A stretch of DNA of 64,000 nt from Flavobacterium azooxidireducens. GTDB lineage: Bacteria > Bacteroidota > Bacteroidia > Flavobacteriales > Flavobacteriaceae. Location of the stretch: NCBI RefSeq assembly GCF_023195775.1, contig NZ_CP096205.1:744001-808000 (forward strand). The letters run 5' to 3'. Both the position numbers and the translations under genes were made by a program. This document shows positions 43,524 through 52,635 of this stretch, piece after piece. Each line of letters starts with the position of its first letter. Within the stretch, counting starts at the first letter, position 1. The notes beneath the pieces are model-generated. The model saw only the letters and a list, made by a program, of their open reading frames with translations. It searched no databases and was not told where the DNA came from.

Positions 43524-45052
43524 TCCTTTGCTTTGAGTTCGTTGTTTATTTTATTGACCAAATATTCTTTTCCGAGAATTTCAGAACAAGTTACTACAGC
43601 TCCAATTGTTACACCTAAAACGCCGTGCATGCTGATACTCTGACCAGTAAGAAAAAGATTTTCGATCTTAGTTTTTGGGGAAATAAAAGTTACCATTGGG
43701 TTGTTTGAATCTTTTACATAACCATATAAATTTCCATTATGACCGCCAATATAATCTCGGTAAGAAAGTGGCGTAGAAGCATGAACCGATTTAATGCATT
43801 CTCTGATATTTGGCATTTTCTTTTCGATTTCTTTTAGAAAAATTTCAATTTTATCGTTCTTGAATTTTTCATATTCTTCTCCTCTATCTTCTTTATTAGC
43901 AACTGTATTCTTGGTGTTTTCCCATTGTTTTACTTCGTCAAAACGCATGTAGGTTATGGCGGTTAAACTTTCTGCCCAAACTTGATTTTCTTCTGAAACA
44001 TTCATCGAAACCATATAACATTCCGGCCAAGATTCTTGTGTATATTCGGCTGCTTTCCAAATTCGAGCTGCATCTTTTACGTGGTAATTATTGTAATTTC
44101 GATAAGGCAAACACTCGGATTTCAACACAATATAAATACTAAATGGAGCAACAATTGCTTCTAAACCCTGAATTCTGTCGTAATACGATTTTCTGAACTT
44201 ATCCTTTCCTATTAATTTCAACGTTGTTTTAGGTTCTATATTAGAAATAAAAATATCTCCAAAATATTCGTTTCCGTTGTTAGTTTTTGCAGAAATTAAT
44301 TTGCCGTCTTCATAACCAAAACCAACTACTTCGTTGTGTTTATAGGTTTCGCCACCAAATTTTTTAAATTGCTTGATAAGTTGTTTTGTGATTTGACTTC
44401 CTCCATTTAAACATCGCCAAGAGCTTTGAATATAGGAATTTACAGAAAGAGCGTGCACATAAAAAGGCGTTCTGTAATCATCTCCGGCATACAAAAAATT
44501 GGAACCGGCTAAAACTGCTCTTAATTTTTCGTTGGGAACTAATTCATCCAAAAGGGCTTTTGCATTAATGGAAAGCACTTCGTTTTGGTAACCACCTTCA
44601 TTTTTTAAATTATAAAGCGGAAATGAATCGCATGCATAAACCAGTTTTTCGCAATACTTTCTGAGCACTTCTTCTTCATCCGGGAAATATTTCAACAATT
44701 GTTGCACAAAATTTTCATACCCTTGAGCATGCGGATATTGATTCGGATCGCCTTCAAAAGTAATGACATCATAACCATCTTCATCCATCTTTTTTAGTTT
44801 AAGATGTTCCATGATTCCGATGTATGAAAAATAACTGTGTAAATTCTCGCCTTTATTCAAACCGCCGATATAGTGAATTCCGGTATCAAAAATAGTTTTA
44901 TCGCGAACAAAGGTTTGCAGATTACCACCAAATTGGTTGTTTTTTTCTAAGACACAAACACTTTTTCCTTCTTTGGCAAGAATAATGGCTGAAACTAATC
45001 CGCCAAGACCGCTTCCCACAATGACAACATCATATTTCTTTTTCAAATTCAC
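43520..45052 (-). CDS. CrtI/RetSat-like FAD oxidoreductase
   Basis: A 510-residue flavoprotein of the phytoene desaturase/retinol saturase superfamily: N-terminal VVIVGSGLGGLVSA and E (VLEKNNQFGG), C-terminal FLTGQSISMHGVLGVTIG. No phytoene synthase or other carotenoid gene is near, so a role on the aryl polyene or a lipid is more likely than carotenoid synthesis. Overlaps both neighbours by four bases, showing tight co-translation. Confidence 0.85.
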   Translation of the reverse strand: MNLKKKYDVVIVGSGLGGLVSAIILAKEGKSVCVLEKNNQFGGNLQTFVRDKTIFDTGIHYIGGLNKGENLHSYFSYIGIMEHLKLKKMDEDGYDVITFEGDPNQYPHAQGYENFVQQLLKYFPDEEEVLRKYCEKLVYACDSFPLYNLKNEGGYQNEVLSINAKALLDELVPNEKLRAVLAGSNFLYAGDDYRTPFYVHALSVNSYIQSSWRCLNGGSQITKQLIKQFKKFGGETYKHNEVVGFGYEDGKLISAKTNNGNEYFGDIFISNIEPKTTLKLIGKDKFRKSYYDRIQGLEAIVAPFSIYIVLKSECLPYRNYNNYHVKDAARIWKAAEYTQESWPECYMVSMNVSEENQVWAESLTAITYMRFDEVKQWENTKNTVANKEDRGEEYEKFKNDKIEIFLKEIEKKMPNIRECIKSVHASTPLSYRDYIGGHNGNLYGYVKDSNNPMVTFISPKTKIENLFLTGQSISMHGVLGVTIGAVVTCSEILGKEYLVNKINNELKAKE

Positions 45053-48000
45053 GGTTTAATAAAAACTAATTTGGTTGTTTCTTCTTTTAAAATATTAAAT
45101 CCGGCTTTTAGAATAGCATCTTTCAATTCAAAATTATTCAGTAAGATGATTTTTTTCGGCTTAGAAATATAATCAGTCAAAATTGATTCTTCTGTTTTTG
45201 AAGAAATTAGTAAGGTATCAAAATTACCAATTTCCGTCAATTCCTCAACATAACAAATATCACGTTTTTTGACTAAATAACTAGTTCTTGCTACACTTCT
45301 TTTTTCTTCATCTAGAATATAACTTTGAATCTTTCTTTTGGCTTGTTGCAAGGTGAGCAAAACATCTAATTGACCATAATCATTCGCAAAATGAAGAATT
45401 TTTGCAGACGAAGAAATATCATCATTTAGATTGAAATAGATCATTTTATTCTTTTCAAAATCAGATTTTACAGCTTTAATAATTTCTGATTCTTTATAGA
45501 GAAAACTCAAAAAGAGTTTATTTTTAAAATAATTTTCATCTTCTCTTTCACTTCTAATTTTAGCGAATTCTTGTCTGAAAAGTTTATTAATCGATTTGGT
45601 TCTTTCGGAATAATTTACTCCAAAAGAAGTGTCTGAAGCTTCAATTCGTTTTCCAATTATTACAGTAATGTTTTCATCATAAATAATATGATCTCCTTTG
45701 GGAAGAGTTTCTGCATTTCCATGAATATAAATCGGTAAAATATCCAAATCAAACTGTTCTGCCAAATAGAATGCTCCTTTGTGAAAACGCTTAATATCAT
45801 TGTCTTCAGAACGCGTTCCTTCCGGAAAAACCATCAAAAGATAACCGTGTTCGACTCTTTTTTTCAAATGCTCAACACCGCCTTCGAGTCCTTGCGAAAC
45901 AGGATAATAGCCTGCTAAGCGAACCACTCCACCAAAAACAGGCGATTTATACACCCAATCATTTACCAAATAAATCACACGATGCGTCACCATTCCGGTT
46001 GCTAACGTGTCTAAAAAAGAAGTATGATTGGCAATTACGATAGCCGATTTCTCGAACTTTTCACCATGCAAATTCAGAATTTTCTTTTTAACAAACGGAT
46101 TAGAATATAAAACCGATTTCATGAATTTAGAAATGATTTTTCTAAACCAACTTGTTCTTGTTTTGGCATTCACGGGCAATAAGTACAATATGATTCTTCC
46201 AAAGAAAGAAAAAATTAAACCTCCCGTTCCATAATAAATAAAAGACAATGTAGAATGAACCAGCAATCGAAGTGAAATAGGTGATTTCCCCTTTTTTGGT
46301 CGGTTAGTAATGCAAATGGCAAACAAAATCGGATAGAAAACAAATGTGATAATTAATGCTGAAAAAATCCCGATTAAAGAAACTGTTGAAATTGATTTTA
46401 GAGCGGGATGTTTCGCAAAAATTAAAGCTCCAATTGCCAAAATTGTTGTGATTACCGCCATTAAAATAGAAGCTCGGTAAGTGGGCAAAACACTTTTACC
46501 ATAGGTATGTTCTTTCTGCAAAGCACTAGTCATAAAGATACTGAAATCGACTCCCAATCCAAAAATCATCGTGCAAACAATAGTGCTGAAAATATTGAGC
46601 TGCAATCCGAATAGATTCATTAAGCCACCAGTTACAATTCCGGTAATGATGATTGGAATGGCACTCAGAATCACTAATTCAATTCTTCTAAAAAACACAA
46701 AAAGAATTATAAAAACAGCAATTAAAGAATAGTTTATCAAGTTTGTAAAATCATCACGCAACTGACCTAAAAAGGTTTCGTTCATGTGTTTTCGATCGAT
46801 TATGACTAGATTTTCATTCTTTGAAATAGCTTCCACAAATTGTTCTCTTTCATTCAAATTCAGTTTGACTAGAGAAGAAATTGTGTAAAAACCTTCTTTT
46901 TTAGAAACAAATTCTTTTAAAAACAACGCGTTTACTGCTTCATAATCGCTGAATTGTATGGTTGCAAAATCTTCTTTTAATAAAGTAAAAAATTGCTGAT
47001 GTGTTTCTTCTTTAAATCCGAATGATTCGCCGTTTGCAATCAAACTTTTTTCGAGAAACTCTTTCTTTTTAGGAGTCCAAAAAGTGTTCCATTTTTCAAT
47101 TTTTTGTTTTTGATCGTTTTCTGACAAAACCAATCCGCCTATGGAACTAAAAGTTAATATTTCTTTGTTTTCTTTTCGTTCGCTTAGGTCTTTATAAATT
47201 GTGTTGGCATGAGCCAAGGCTTCATCAATCGTATTCCCGTAAGAAGTGAGATAAATTGATTTTGAAGTTAAATTTGTCGCATTTTCTAATTTGCTTTCTG
47301 CCAATTTAATTTCATCAGGAACATAATTCAGTTCGGATAAATTGTTGTTGAAGGTTACATTTTTAAACGTAAACAAGCTTACCACAATAATTATCAAACA
47401 AGAAATGATTAAAAATTTATTTTTATGGAACGAAAAAAAAGCAATTTTATCTAAAACAGAACTAGATTGCTCTTCTATTTTCACTTTTGGTTTGTATAAA
47501 TGTGGTACAATTAAAAGCGAAAAAACAGCCGAAACCATGACACAAACCGCTGCAAAAATTCCTAAATCTTTCAAAGCTTCCGAATGCACAAAGAGCAAAC
47601 ACAAAAAGGCAATTGCTGTGGTGCTACTGCTCATGAGCAATGGCTTTACAATGTCTTTATAAAGCGTTTCAACATTGTTGTTGTGTTTGTAATGCGTGAG
47701 AATGTGCAGTGAATAATCAATGGTGACACCCAACAAAACGGCTCCCACACTCAATGAAATTGCCGAAATGCTATCTTTCATAAAACACAAAACAGCCAAA
47801 GCGATTGCAATTCCAAAAACAGTTGGTAGAAAAATGATAATTGGCACTAAAATATTTCGGTAAAAAAATATTAAAATCAAGACCAATAGACTTAATGAAA
47901 TGATTATCGTTTTCATTATGTCTTGCTTAATTTGCTTGGCATTTGCAACCGCTATAAAGGAAGACCCAAAATAGGTTAACTCGGATTTTCCTTTAAATTC

Positions 48001-48720
48001 ATCGTTAAGCTGTTGCTGAATTTCTTGTAGTTTCTCTACAAACAACTGACTTTTTTCGGTTTCGGTTCCGGCTAATTTTGGGCTAATGAAAAGTAATAGT
48101 TTGGAATTGTCTTTGGTAAGTAAAAAACCATCTTTCAATTGAAAATCATCGCCACTATTGAGTTCCTGTAATTTTTTTAAACCCATAAAAGAAATGCCGA
48201 GCGGGTCATTTAGAATGAAATCCTTGGCTACAATTCCAGTTGGAGAAATAAGGGTTTTATAGTTTTTTTCAACCTGAACAGAAATACTATCGTTATTAAG
48301 TTTTTTATCAATTAATGCATAATCGGATTCATCCAAAAAAAGTGGTAAATTATCATACACAAATTCAATGGTCTGTTGAATGTTATCATCATCCACTTTT
48401 CCTTGAATTTCCTCAATATATTGATTTAGTGAAGTTGTTTTTTCTAAAAATGCAGTAGCGGTTTCAATCAAATCCTCTTCTGAACCATTTTTATCTTTTT
48501 CGATAATGACAGTTATTTTATCTGAAAAATTAATTTGCTGAAGCACTTTTGCCGTTACATCCGATTTATCACTTTTGGGAATAATTCTGGTAACATCTTC
48601 TTCAAATTGAATTTGAGCTGCAAAAAACCCAAAAAAGCACAACACAGCAACTGCCATTGCAATAGCCAAGATTTTTTTTCGCTCGACAAAGCGATAAATG
48701 GCAATAAAAAATTGATGCAT
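45049..48720 (-). CDS. MMPL/RND transporter fused to PlsC acyltransferase and degenerate methyltransferase
   Basis: A 1223-residue fusion. Residues 1-820 are an RND/MMPL lipid exporter with two sets of membrane helices (about 17-37 and 270-430; 440-460 and 660-830) and two periplasmic loops. Residues about 870-1040 are a PlsC/LPLAT acyltransferase with NHTSFLD (HX4D, about 897) and FPEGTRS (about 963). Residues 1070-1223 look like a class I SAM methyltransferase whose glycine loop is eroded (ILHFANDYG where ILDxGCGxG is expected). It probably acylates a lipid-like precursor and moves it across the inner membrane. Overlaps the CrtI-like gene by four bases. Confidence 0.85.
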   Translation of the reverse strand: MHQFFIAIYRFVERKKILAIAMAVAVLCFFGFFAAQIQFEEDVTRIIPKSDKSDVTAKVLQQINFSDKITVIIEKDKNGSEEDLIETATAFLEKTTSLNQYIEEIQGKVDDDNIQQTIEFVYDNLPLFLDESDYALIDKKLNNDSISVQVEKNYKTLISPTGIVAKDFILNDPLGISFMGLKKLQELNSGDDFQLKDGFLLTKDNSKLLLFISPKLAGTETEKSQLFVEKLQEIQQQLNDEFKGKSELTYFGSSFIAVANAKQIKQDIMKTIIISLSLLVLILIFFYRNILVPIIIFLPTVFGIAIALAVLCFMKDSISAISLSVGAVLLGVTIDYSLHILTHYKHNNNVETLYKDIVKPLLMSSSTTAIAFLCLLFVHSEALKDLGIFAAVCVMVSAVFSLLIVPHLYKPKVKIEEQSSSVLDKIAFFSFHKNKFLIISCLIIIVVSLFTFKNVTFNNNLSELNYVPDEIKLAESKLENATNLTSKSIYLTSYGNTIDEALAHANTIYKDLSERKENKEILTFSSIGGLVLSENDQKQKIEKWNTFWTPKKKEFLEKSLIANGESFGFKEETHQQFFTLLKEDFATIQFSDYEAVNALFLKEFVSKKEGFYTISSLVKLNLNEREQFVEAISKNENLVIIDRKHMNETFLGQLRDDFTNLINYSLIAVFIILFVFFRRIELVILSAIPIIITGIVTGGLMNLFGLQLNIFSTIVCTMIFGLGVDFSIFMTSALQKEHTYGKSVLPTYRASILMAVITTILAIGALIFAKHPALKSISTVSLIGIFSALIITFVFYPILFAICITNRPKKGKSPISLRLLVHSTLSFIYYGTGGLIFSFFGRIILYLLPVNAKTRTSWFRKIISKFMKSVLYSNPFVKKKILNLHGEKFEKSAIVIANHTSFLDTLATGMVTHRVIYLVNDWVYKSPVFGGVVRLAGYYPVSQGLEGGVEHLKKRVEHGYLLMVFPEGTRSEDNDIKRFHKGAFYLAEQFDLDILPIYIHGNAETLPKGDHIIYDENITVIIGKRIEASDTSFGVNYSERTKSINKLFRQEFAKIRSEREDENYFKNKLFLSFLYKESEIIKAVKSDFEKNKMIYFNLNDDISSSAKILHFANDYGQLDVLLTLQQAKRKIQSYILDEEKRSVARTSYLVKKRDICYVEELTEIGNFDTLLISSKTEESILTDYISKPKKIILLNNFELKDAILKAGFNILKEETTKLVFIKP

Positions 48721-48728
48721 GCTTCCTT

Positions 48729-49901
48729 TTAATTAGTCGATTTTTTGGTCAGCGAAAGTAGCAAATAACTTCCAAGTCCAAAAACAATTGCTGTAACAGT
48801 TGCTAACACAAAACTTCCCACAAGATATTGTGTTAAATTGGATTTTACAACATCCAATGTGATAGAATGATCAAATTGAAGCGGTTTTGTATTTCCCACA
48901 AAAAAAGACCCTATTTCTAATGACCCAAAAATAATAAACGGAATCATTGGCGGAAAGCTTATGTTTGAAAAAGCGAAAGATAAAGCTTTGTTCAACCTAA
49001 ATAAAACGGCCAAAGAAATGGACAAAATGGTTTGAAAACCCCAAAAAGGAGCAATTCCGATAAAAACACCCAAAGCGATGGAAGTTGCTTTTTTGATGTT
49101 TGAATCTGAACTGGCTAAGACATCTTCGCGAATGAAATCTTTAAACTTTTTTTTTACCAATTTTTGAAAAAAATCTCTTGGTTTGATATAAAATAGTGTG
49201 ATGATTACCAAAACCGTATTCAACACACTAATTCGGCTGAAATCACGAAACGGACGAAAATGTGAAACCCGTTCATTTGGATCATATAAAATATTGATGG
49301 GAATATTTTTTACCGGAATTCCATTCCATGCTGTACGAACGATGACTTCGATTTCAAATTCAAACTTTCGGGTAAAGAATTTCTTAGGTATCGAATTTAA
49401 TGGATATAATCGATAACCTGATTGCGTATCGTCAAGTTTAATACCTGTTTCAAACCAAAACCAAAAATTGGAAAATTTATTGCCAAAACTACTTTTTTTG
49501 GGCACGCCGTCTTGGTTCATGTTCCGGCTTCCGATGAGTAAAACGTCTCTATTTTCTTCTTCCAAAGCTTTCCAAAAAAGGGGAATATCATGCGGAAAAT
49601 GCTGTCCATCAGAATCAATCGTAATGGCAAAATTATAATTTAATTGTTTTACTTTTTTAAATCCTTCCCGCAAAGCAACTCCTTTTCCTTTATTTTCAGG
49701 AAAATGAATTTGAGTCAGTTGAGTATATTTTTTTAAGATTGAAAACGTTTCATCGGTAGAACCATCGTTTACGATGATGATGTTTTGCGTATAATTGAGC
49801 ACTCCATCAATAACTCGTTGAAGCGTTTTTTGGTTGTTATAGGTTGGAATAATAACACACGTTTCCGCTTGAATTTTACTATTGATGTGGATTTCATTCA
49901 T
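48729..49901 (-). CDS. Glycosyltransferase family 2 fused to DUF2062
   Basis: A 390-residue protein: GT2 domain (about 12-235) with VIIPTYNN, IVNDGSTDE and the DSDGQH metal-binding motif (DxD type), then DUF2062 (about 255-385) with three hydrophobic segments. Related genes occur in aryl polyene clusters. It may add a sugar or a lipid-linked group to the pigment or its anchor; acceptor unknown. Eight bases before the MMPL fusion gene. Confidence 0.85.
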   Translation of the reverse strand: MNEIHINSKIQAETCVIIPTYNNQKTLQRVIDGVLNYTQNIIIVNDGSTDETFSILKKYTQLTQIHFPENKGKGVALREGFKKVKQLNYNFAITIDSDGQHFPHDIPLFWKALEEENRDVLLIGSRNMNQDGVPKKSSFGNKFSNFWFWFETGIKLDDTQSGYRLYPLNSIPKKFFTRKFEFEIEVIVRTAWNGIPVKNIPINILYDPNERVSHFRPFRDFSRISVLNTVLVIITLFYIKPRDFFQKLVKKKFKDFIREDVLASSDSNIKKATSIALGVFIGIAPFWGFQTILSISLAVLFRLNKALSFAFSNISFPPMIPFIIFGSLEIGSFFVGNTKPLQFDHSITLDVVKSNLTQYLVGSFVLATVTAIVFGLGSYLLLSLTKKSTN

Positions 49902-49911
49902 AAAATTAGGG

Positions 49912-50397
49912 TTAGTTTTTCAATAACTCCTTCTCTTGTGCGGTAAACGATTGTGATTGGTTGATAAACGTTAACAAATGTTCTTTTAAGGATTTGTTTT
50001 GTTTATCAAATGTAGTTAAAATAAGTTGTTTATCTTCTTGAATGTTGCCTTTGTAATTAAGGATTTTTGGTGTATTTTCTTGAATGCTTAACCTGATTAA
50101 TCTAATTTCGGCATTGTTTGGATCTGCTTTCAATGCTTTTTCAAGAATTTGAATTCCTTTTGTAAAAAGGTCTTTTTTTGTTTTTCTGTCTGATGCAAAT
50201 TTTGCTTTCAAAGCGATTGAAGCACCTTTGTAGGCCAACATTGTTTTATTATCGCCGGCATAATTTGCCATGGAATCATTGAATTCTTCAGCATTTTCCT
50301 TTGATTTTGAAGCCTGAATATAATTTTCTCTCACGATTGAAAGATCCTGACTACCGGAGAAAAAAATTAGGAATACTATGGAAAATAAAAACTTCAA
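49912..50397 (-). CDS. Secreted TPR-like helical protein, unknown
   Basis: A 161-residue protein with an N-terminal signal peptide (about 1-17, ending SGSQ) and a helical body with one TPR-like pair (KGIQILEKALKADPNNAEIRL, interrupted pattern, about 85-105). No catalytic motif. Position between a dehydratase-like gene (one base away) and the GT2 gene (10 bases) ties it to the pigment cluster; similar small periplasmic proteins are common in flavobacterial versions, as I recall. Confidence 0.65.
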   Translation of the reverse strand: MKFLFSIVFLIFFSGSQDLSIVRENYIQASKSKENAEEFNDSMANYAGDNKTMLAYKGASIALKAKFASDRKTKKDLFTKGIQILEKALKADPNNAEIRLIRLSIQENTPKILNYKGNIQEDKQLILTTFDKQNKSLKEHLLTFINQSQSFTAQEKELLKN

Positions 50398-50398
50398 A

Positions 50399-50770
50399 TT
50401 ATGCTTTTTTGTAGGTGTTGAATAATTTTAACGCAACGGTTTCATCAAAAAAAGTAGTGTTTTTTACTTTAATTTCAGAATCTAAATCTCCGCTTAAATC
50501 GAGCTCCAAACGTAATTTTGCATTTACTTCCGGATTAATTAATGCCATGAATTTGACATTTGAAGAGCTTTTTAAAATCAAAGAACTTCCCAAGATTTCT
50601 TGAGAAAGTTCTTTGATAATTTGCATCATACAAACACCCGGCGTTACTGGATTTCCGGGAAAATGACCTTTGAAAATGGCATGTTCTTTGTTTAAAAAAA
50701 CAGTAGCATTATATTTTTCATCTGAAATTTTATCGATATTTTCAACTGTGTAAAAATCCTTTAGTAACAT
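50399..50770 (-). CDS. Hotdog-fold 3-hydroxyacyl-ACP dehydratase-like protein
   Basis: A 123-residue FabA/FabZ-like hotdog protein with the active-site stretch FKGHFPGNPVTPGVCMMQ (His about 36). The catalytic acid of FabZ, normally Glu in PGVLILEA, is Gln here. It may therefore be a weak dehydratase, a thioesterase-like or a binding partner. ApeI-like dehydratases of aryl polyene clusters are the closest functional guess. Confidence 0.78.
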   Translation of the reverse strand: MLLKDFYTVENIDKISDEKYNATVFLNKEHAIFKGHFPGNPVTPGVCMMQIIKELSQEILGSSLILKSSSNVKFMALINPEVNAKLRLELDLSGDLDSEIKVKNTTFFDETVALKLFNTYKKA

Positions 50771-50800
50771 GGGTTTATTTTTATATGAAATATACGTTTT

Positions 50801-51385
50801 TTATTTTAAATCAAAAGAATACGAAACGCCGAATTGAAATAACTGATTTAATCTCACATCATCAAAATTTCCGTTCCCGTTTTCATCGTTGTATTCATTA
50901 TAATTATCGCCAAATATATCGACTAAACCTTGTTTGAATCGAACATCAACAGCTAATCCGTTTTTAAAAGTATAGCCAATTCCACCCATTAGAGCAAAAT
51001 CAACTCCTATTAATTCATCACTAAAAAAAGTTGGTAAATTATCACCTACTTTAAAATCGATAGTTGGGCCAACTAAAACATTAAATCCACCCCCAAAAGT
51101 AAATTTATTTGTAATTCCCAAAGATAAATAGTCTATTGAATAGTTGTCATTGTCTGCTTTAAACCCTTGTCTTGAATAAATTACCTCAGGTTGTAAAGAG
51201 TAGAAATCTACAAATTTTAATTCAAATTGACCACCAACAAAAAAATCAGTTTTTGAATCAACTTCAAAGTTTGTGACCTTTGCAATATTTACCCCGGCTC
51301 TCACTCCCGGTTTAAACTCAAATTGTGCATTTGAAACCAAAGTTCCTGAAAAAATAAAAACGAAAATTGCTAAACACTTCTTCAT
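50801..51385 (-). CDS. PorT-family outer-membrane beta-barrel protein (copy 2)
   Basis: A 194-residue secreted protein: signal peptide (about 1-20, SNAQ), then eight or so amphipathic strands and the terminal strand QFGVSYSFDLK. It is a close relative of the next gene upstream (FKPGVRAGVN matches FKPGLRAGLN; same ends). Probably a small outer-membrane barrel. An Asp/Asn/Gly-rich loop (NEYDDENGNGNFDD-like) distinguishes it. A porin-like role in the cluster is not proven. Confidence 0.8.
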   Translation of the reverse strand: MKKCLAIFVFIFSGTLVSNAQFEFKPGVRAGVNIAKVTNFEVDSKTDFFVGGQFELKFVDFYSLQPEVIYSRQGFKADNDNYSIDYLSLGITNKFTFGGGFNVLVGPTIDFKVGDNLPTFFSDELIGVDFALMGGIGYTFKNGLAVDVRFKQGLVDIFGDNYNEYNDENGNGNFDDVRLNQLFQFGVSYSFDLK

Positions 51386-51403
51386 GATTAAAATATTTAA
51401 AGT

Positions 51404-52003
51404 TTATTTTAAGTCAAAAGTATAAGAAACGCCTAATTGAAACAAAAAGTTGGTGTTATAATTCCCAACATCATACGAATTATTGCTAAAATAATCTGTT
51501 TCATAAATATCGATAACTCCTTTTTTAAGTCTGGCTTCAATTGATAAATCTTTAGTAACATTAAACCCTAATCCTAACAAGAAGGCTAAATCAACATCCG
51601 ACTGAGTAAATCTGCTTTGTCCCGCTTGAAAGTCGATTGTTGGTCCGAAATGCATGTTAAATTTATCATTAAACGTAAATTTATTCACAATAGCGAAAGA
51701 AATATAATCAACAGAAATATCTTGTTTAAAAGCATCATAATTACCTGTTTGATTGTTATAAACCTCAACTAACACATCATTTCCACCTTGTTTAGAATAG
51801 CTAATTTCAGGTTGCAAAGTATAGTATTTTGTAAGTTTCAATTCTCCAAAACCTGCAATATAAAAATCGGTTCGTGTGGAAGCGTCTGATTGTGTGATTT
51901 TAGACAAATTCAAACCTGCTCTAAGTCCCGGTTTAAAGGTTACTTGAGCGTTTACTTGTGTTAATCCGAAGAAAAACAATAATGCAATAACTATTCTTTT
52001 CAT
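51404..52003 (-). CDS. PorT-family outer-membrane beta-barrel protein (copy 1)
   Basis: A 199-residue barrel protein with signal peptide (about 1-19, VNAQ), PorT/OMP_b-brl_2-like strands and terminal LGVSYTFDLK. It and the following gene form a tandem pair 18 bases apart, a local duplication. It lies 11 bases after the lipoprotein gene and so within the array. Confidence 0.8.
   Translation of the reverse strand: MKRIVIALLFFFGLTQVNAQVTFKPGLRAGLNLSKITQSDASTRTDFYIAGFGELKLTKYYTLQPEISYSKQGGNDVLVEVYNNQTGNYDAFKQDISVDYISFAIVNKFTFNDKFNMHFGPTIDFQAGQSRFTQSDVDLAFLLGLGFNVTKDLSIEARLKKGVIDIYETDYFSNNSYDVGNYNTNFLFQLGVSYTFDLK
51415..51446 (-). promoter_or_regulatory. Candidate internal promoter before the second barrel gene
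   Basis: On the minus strand TTTG (51446-51443), a 20-base spacer and TACTTTTG (51422-51415) fit the consensus. It lies within the 3' end of the first barrel gene, where the bases also encode the conserved C-terminus, so it may be chance. Confidence 0.25.
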
Positions 52004-52014
52004 AACTTGATTAT

Positions 52015-52635
52015 TTAATTACTAATTTGATTTAATTCAATTTTTAACTTGATATTTTTATGCTCAATGTTAATTTTTTCGGCAAAAGTAGTGTTTTTTC
52101 CTTCAAAGCGAATAACAACTTTTTCTTTTGTTTTGGTTGTATGTGAGAGTTGTATTAACTTTTTTTCAGATTTACTTTCATACAAATAGTTGAATCGTTT
52201 ACCATCGTTTACTTTGTAAATTGTATGTGATTGATTTTCAAAAACTTCTTCTACTTTATGATTTTGTCTAAAAACTAACCTAAAATCATCTTTTAAAGTG
52301 TTGAGCACAATTTTCTTATTCAATTCATCTACACAATAATTCACTTTAAAACTGTTTTCAGATACTTCAAAATCAAGTAACGTATTGCCAAAATCTGTAG
52401 TTAAAACGGCACGATGAAGCGTGTCATTCATTTTTTTTGCAACAAAAATTCCTCCTAACTGTTTTCCGTAAACTTCAATGCTGGCTTTGTAAACATAATC
52501 TTTTTCAGAATCGGAGAAGTAGAGATTTTGAAAGTTTTTTTGGTTACTTTCTATCTTGGTTGTATTTGTAATTTCATACGTTTTGCATGAAATGAACAAC
52601 ACAAACAAACTACTAATGATTAAAAACCGCATCAT
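52015..52635 (-). CDS. Lipoprotein of unknown function
   Basis: A lipoprotein of about 206 residues (lipobox FISC) with a mostly beta-strand body and many Lys/Glu residues. I recognise no family; it may be a LolB-like or DUF acceptor because it directly follows LolA. Start uncertain: 52647 gives four more residues before MMRFLIISS. It overlaps the lolA-like 3' end by 23-35 bases, an unusually long overlap. Confidence 0.65.
   Translation of the reverse strand: MMRFLIISSLFVLFISCKTYEITNTTKIESNQKNFQNLYFSDSEKDYVYKASIEVYGKQLGGIFVAKKMNDTLHRAVLTTDFGNTLLDFEVSENSFKVNYCVDELNKKIVLNTLKDDFRLVFRQNHKVEEVFENQSHTIYKVNDGKRFNYLYESKSEKKLIQLSHTTKTKEKVVIRFEGKNTTFAEKINIEHKNIKLKIELNQISN

Noticed and set aside
43520..45052. 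Phytoene desaturase of a carotenoid cluster
   Set aside because: No phytoene synthase, cyclase or hydroxylase nearby; context is aryl polyene/resorcinol genes.
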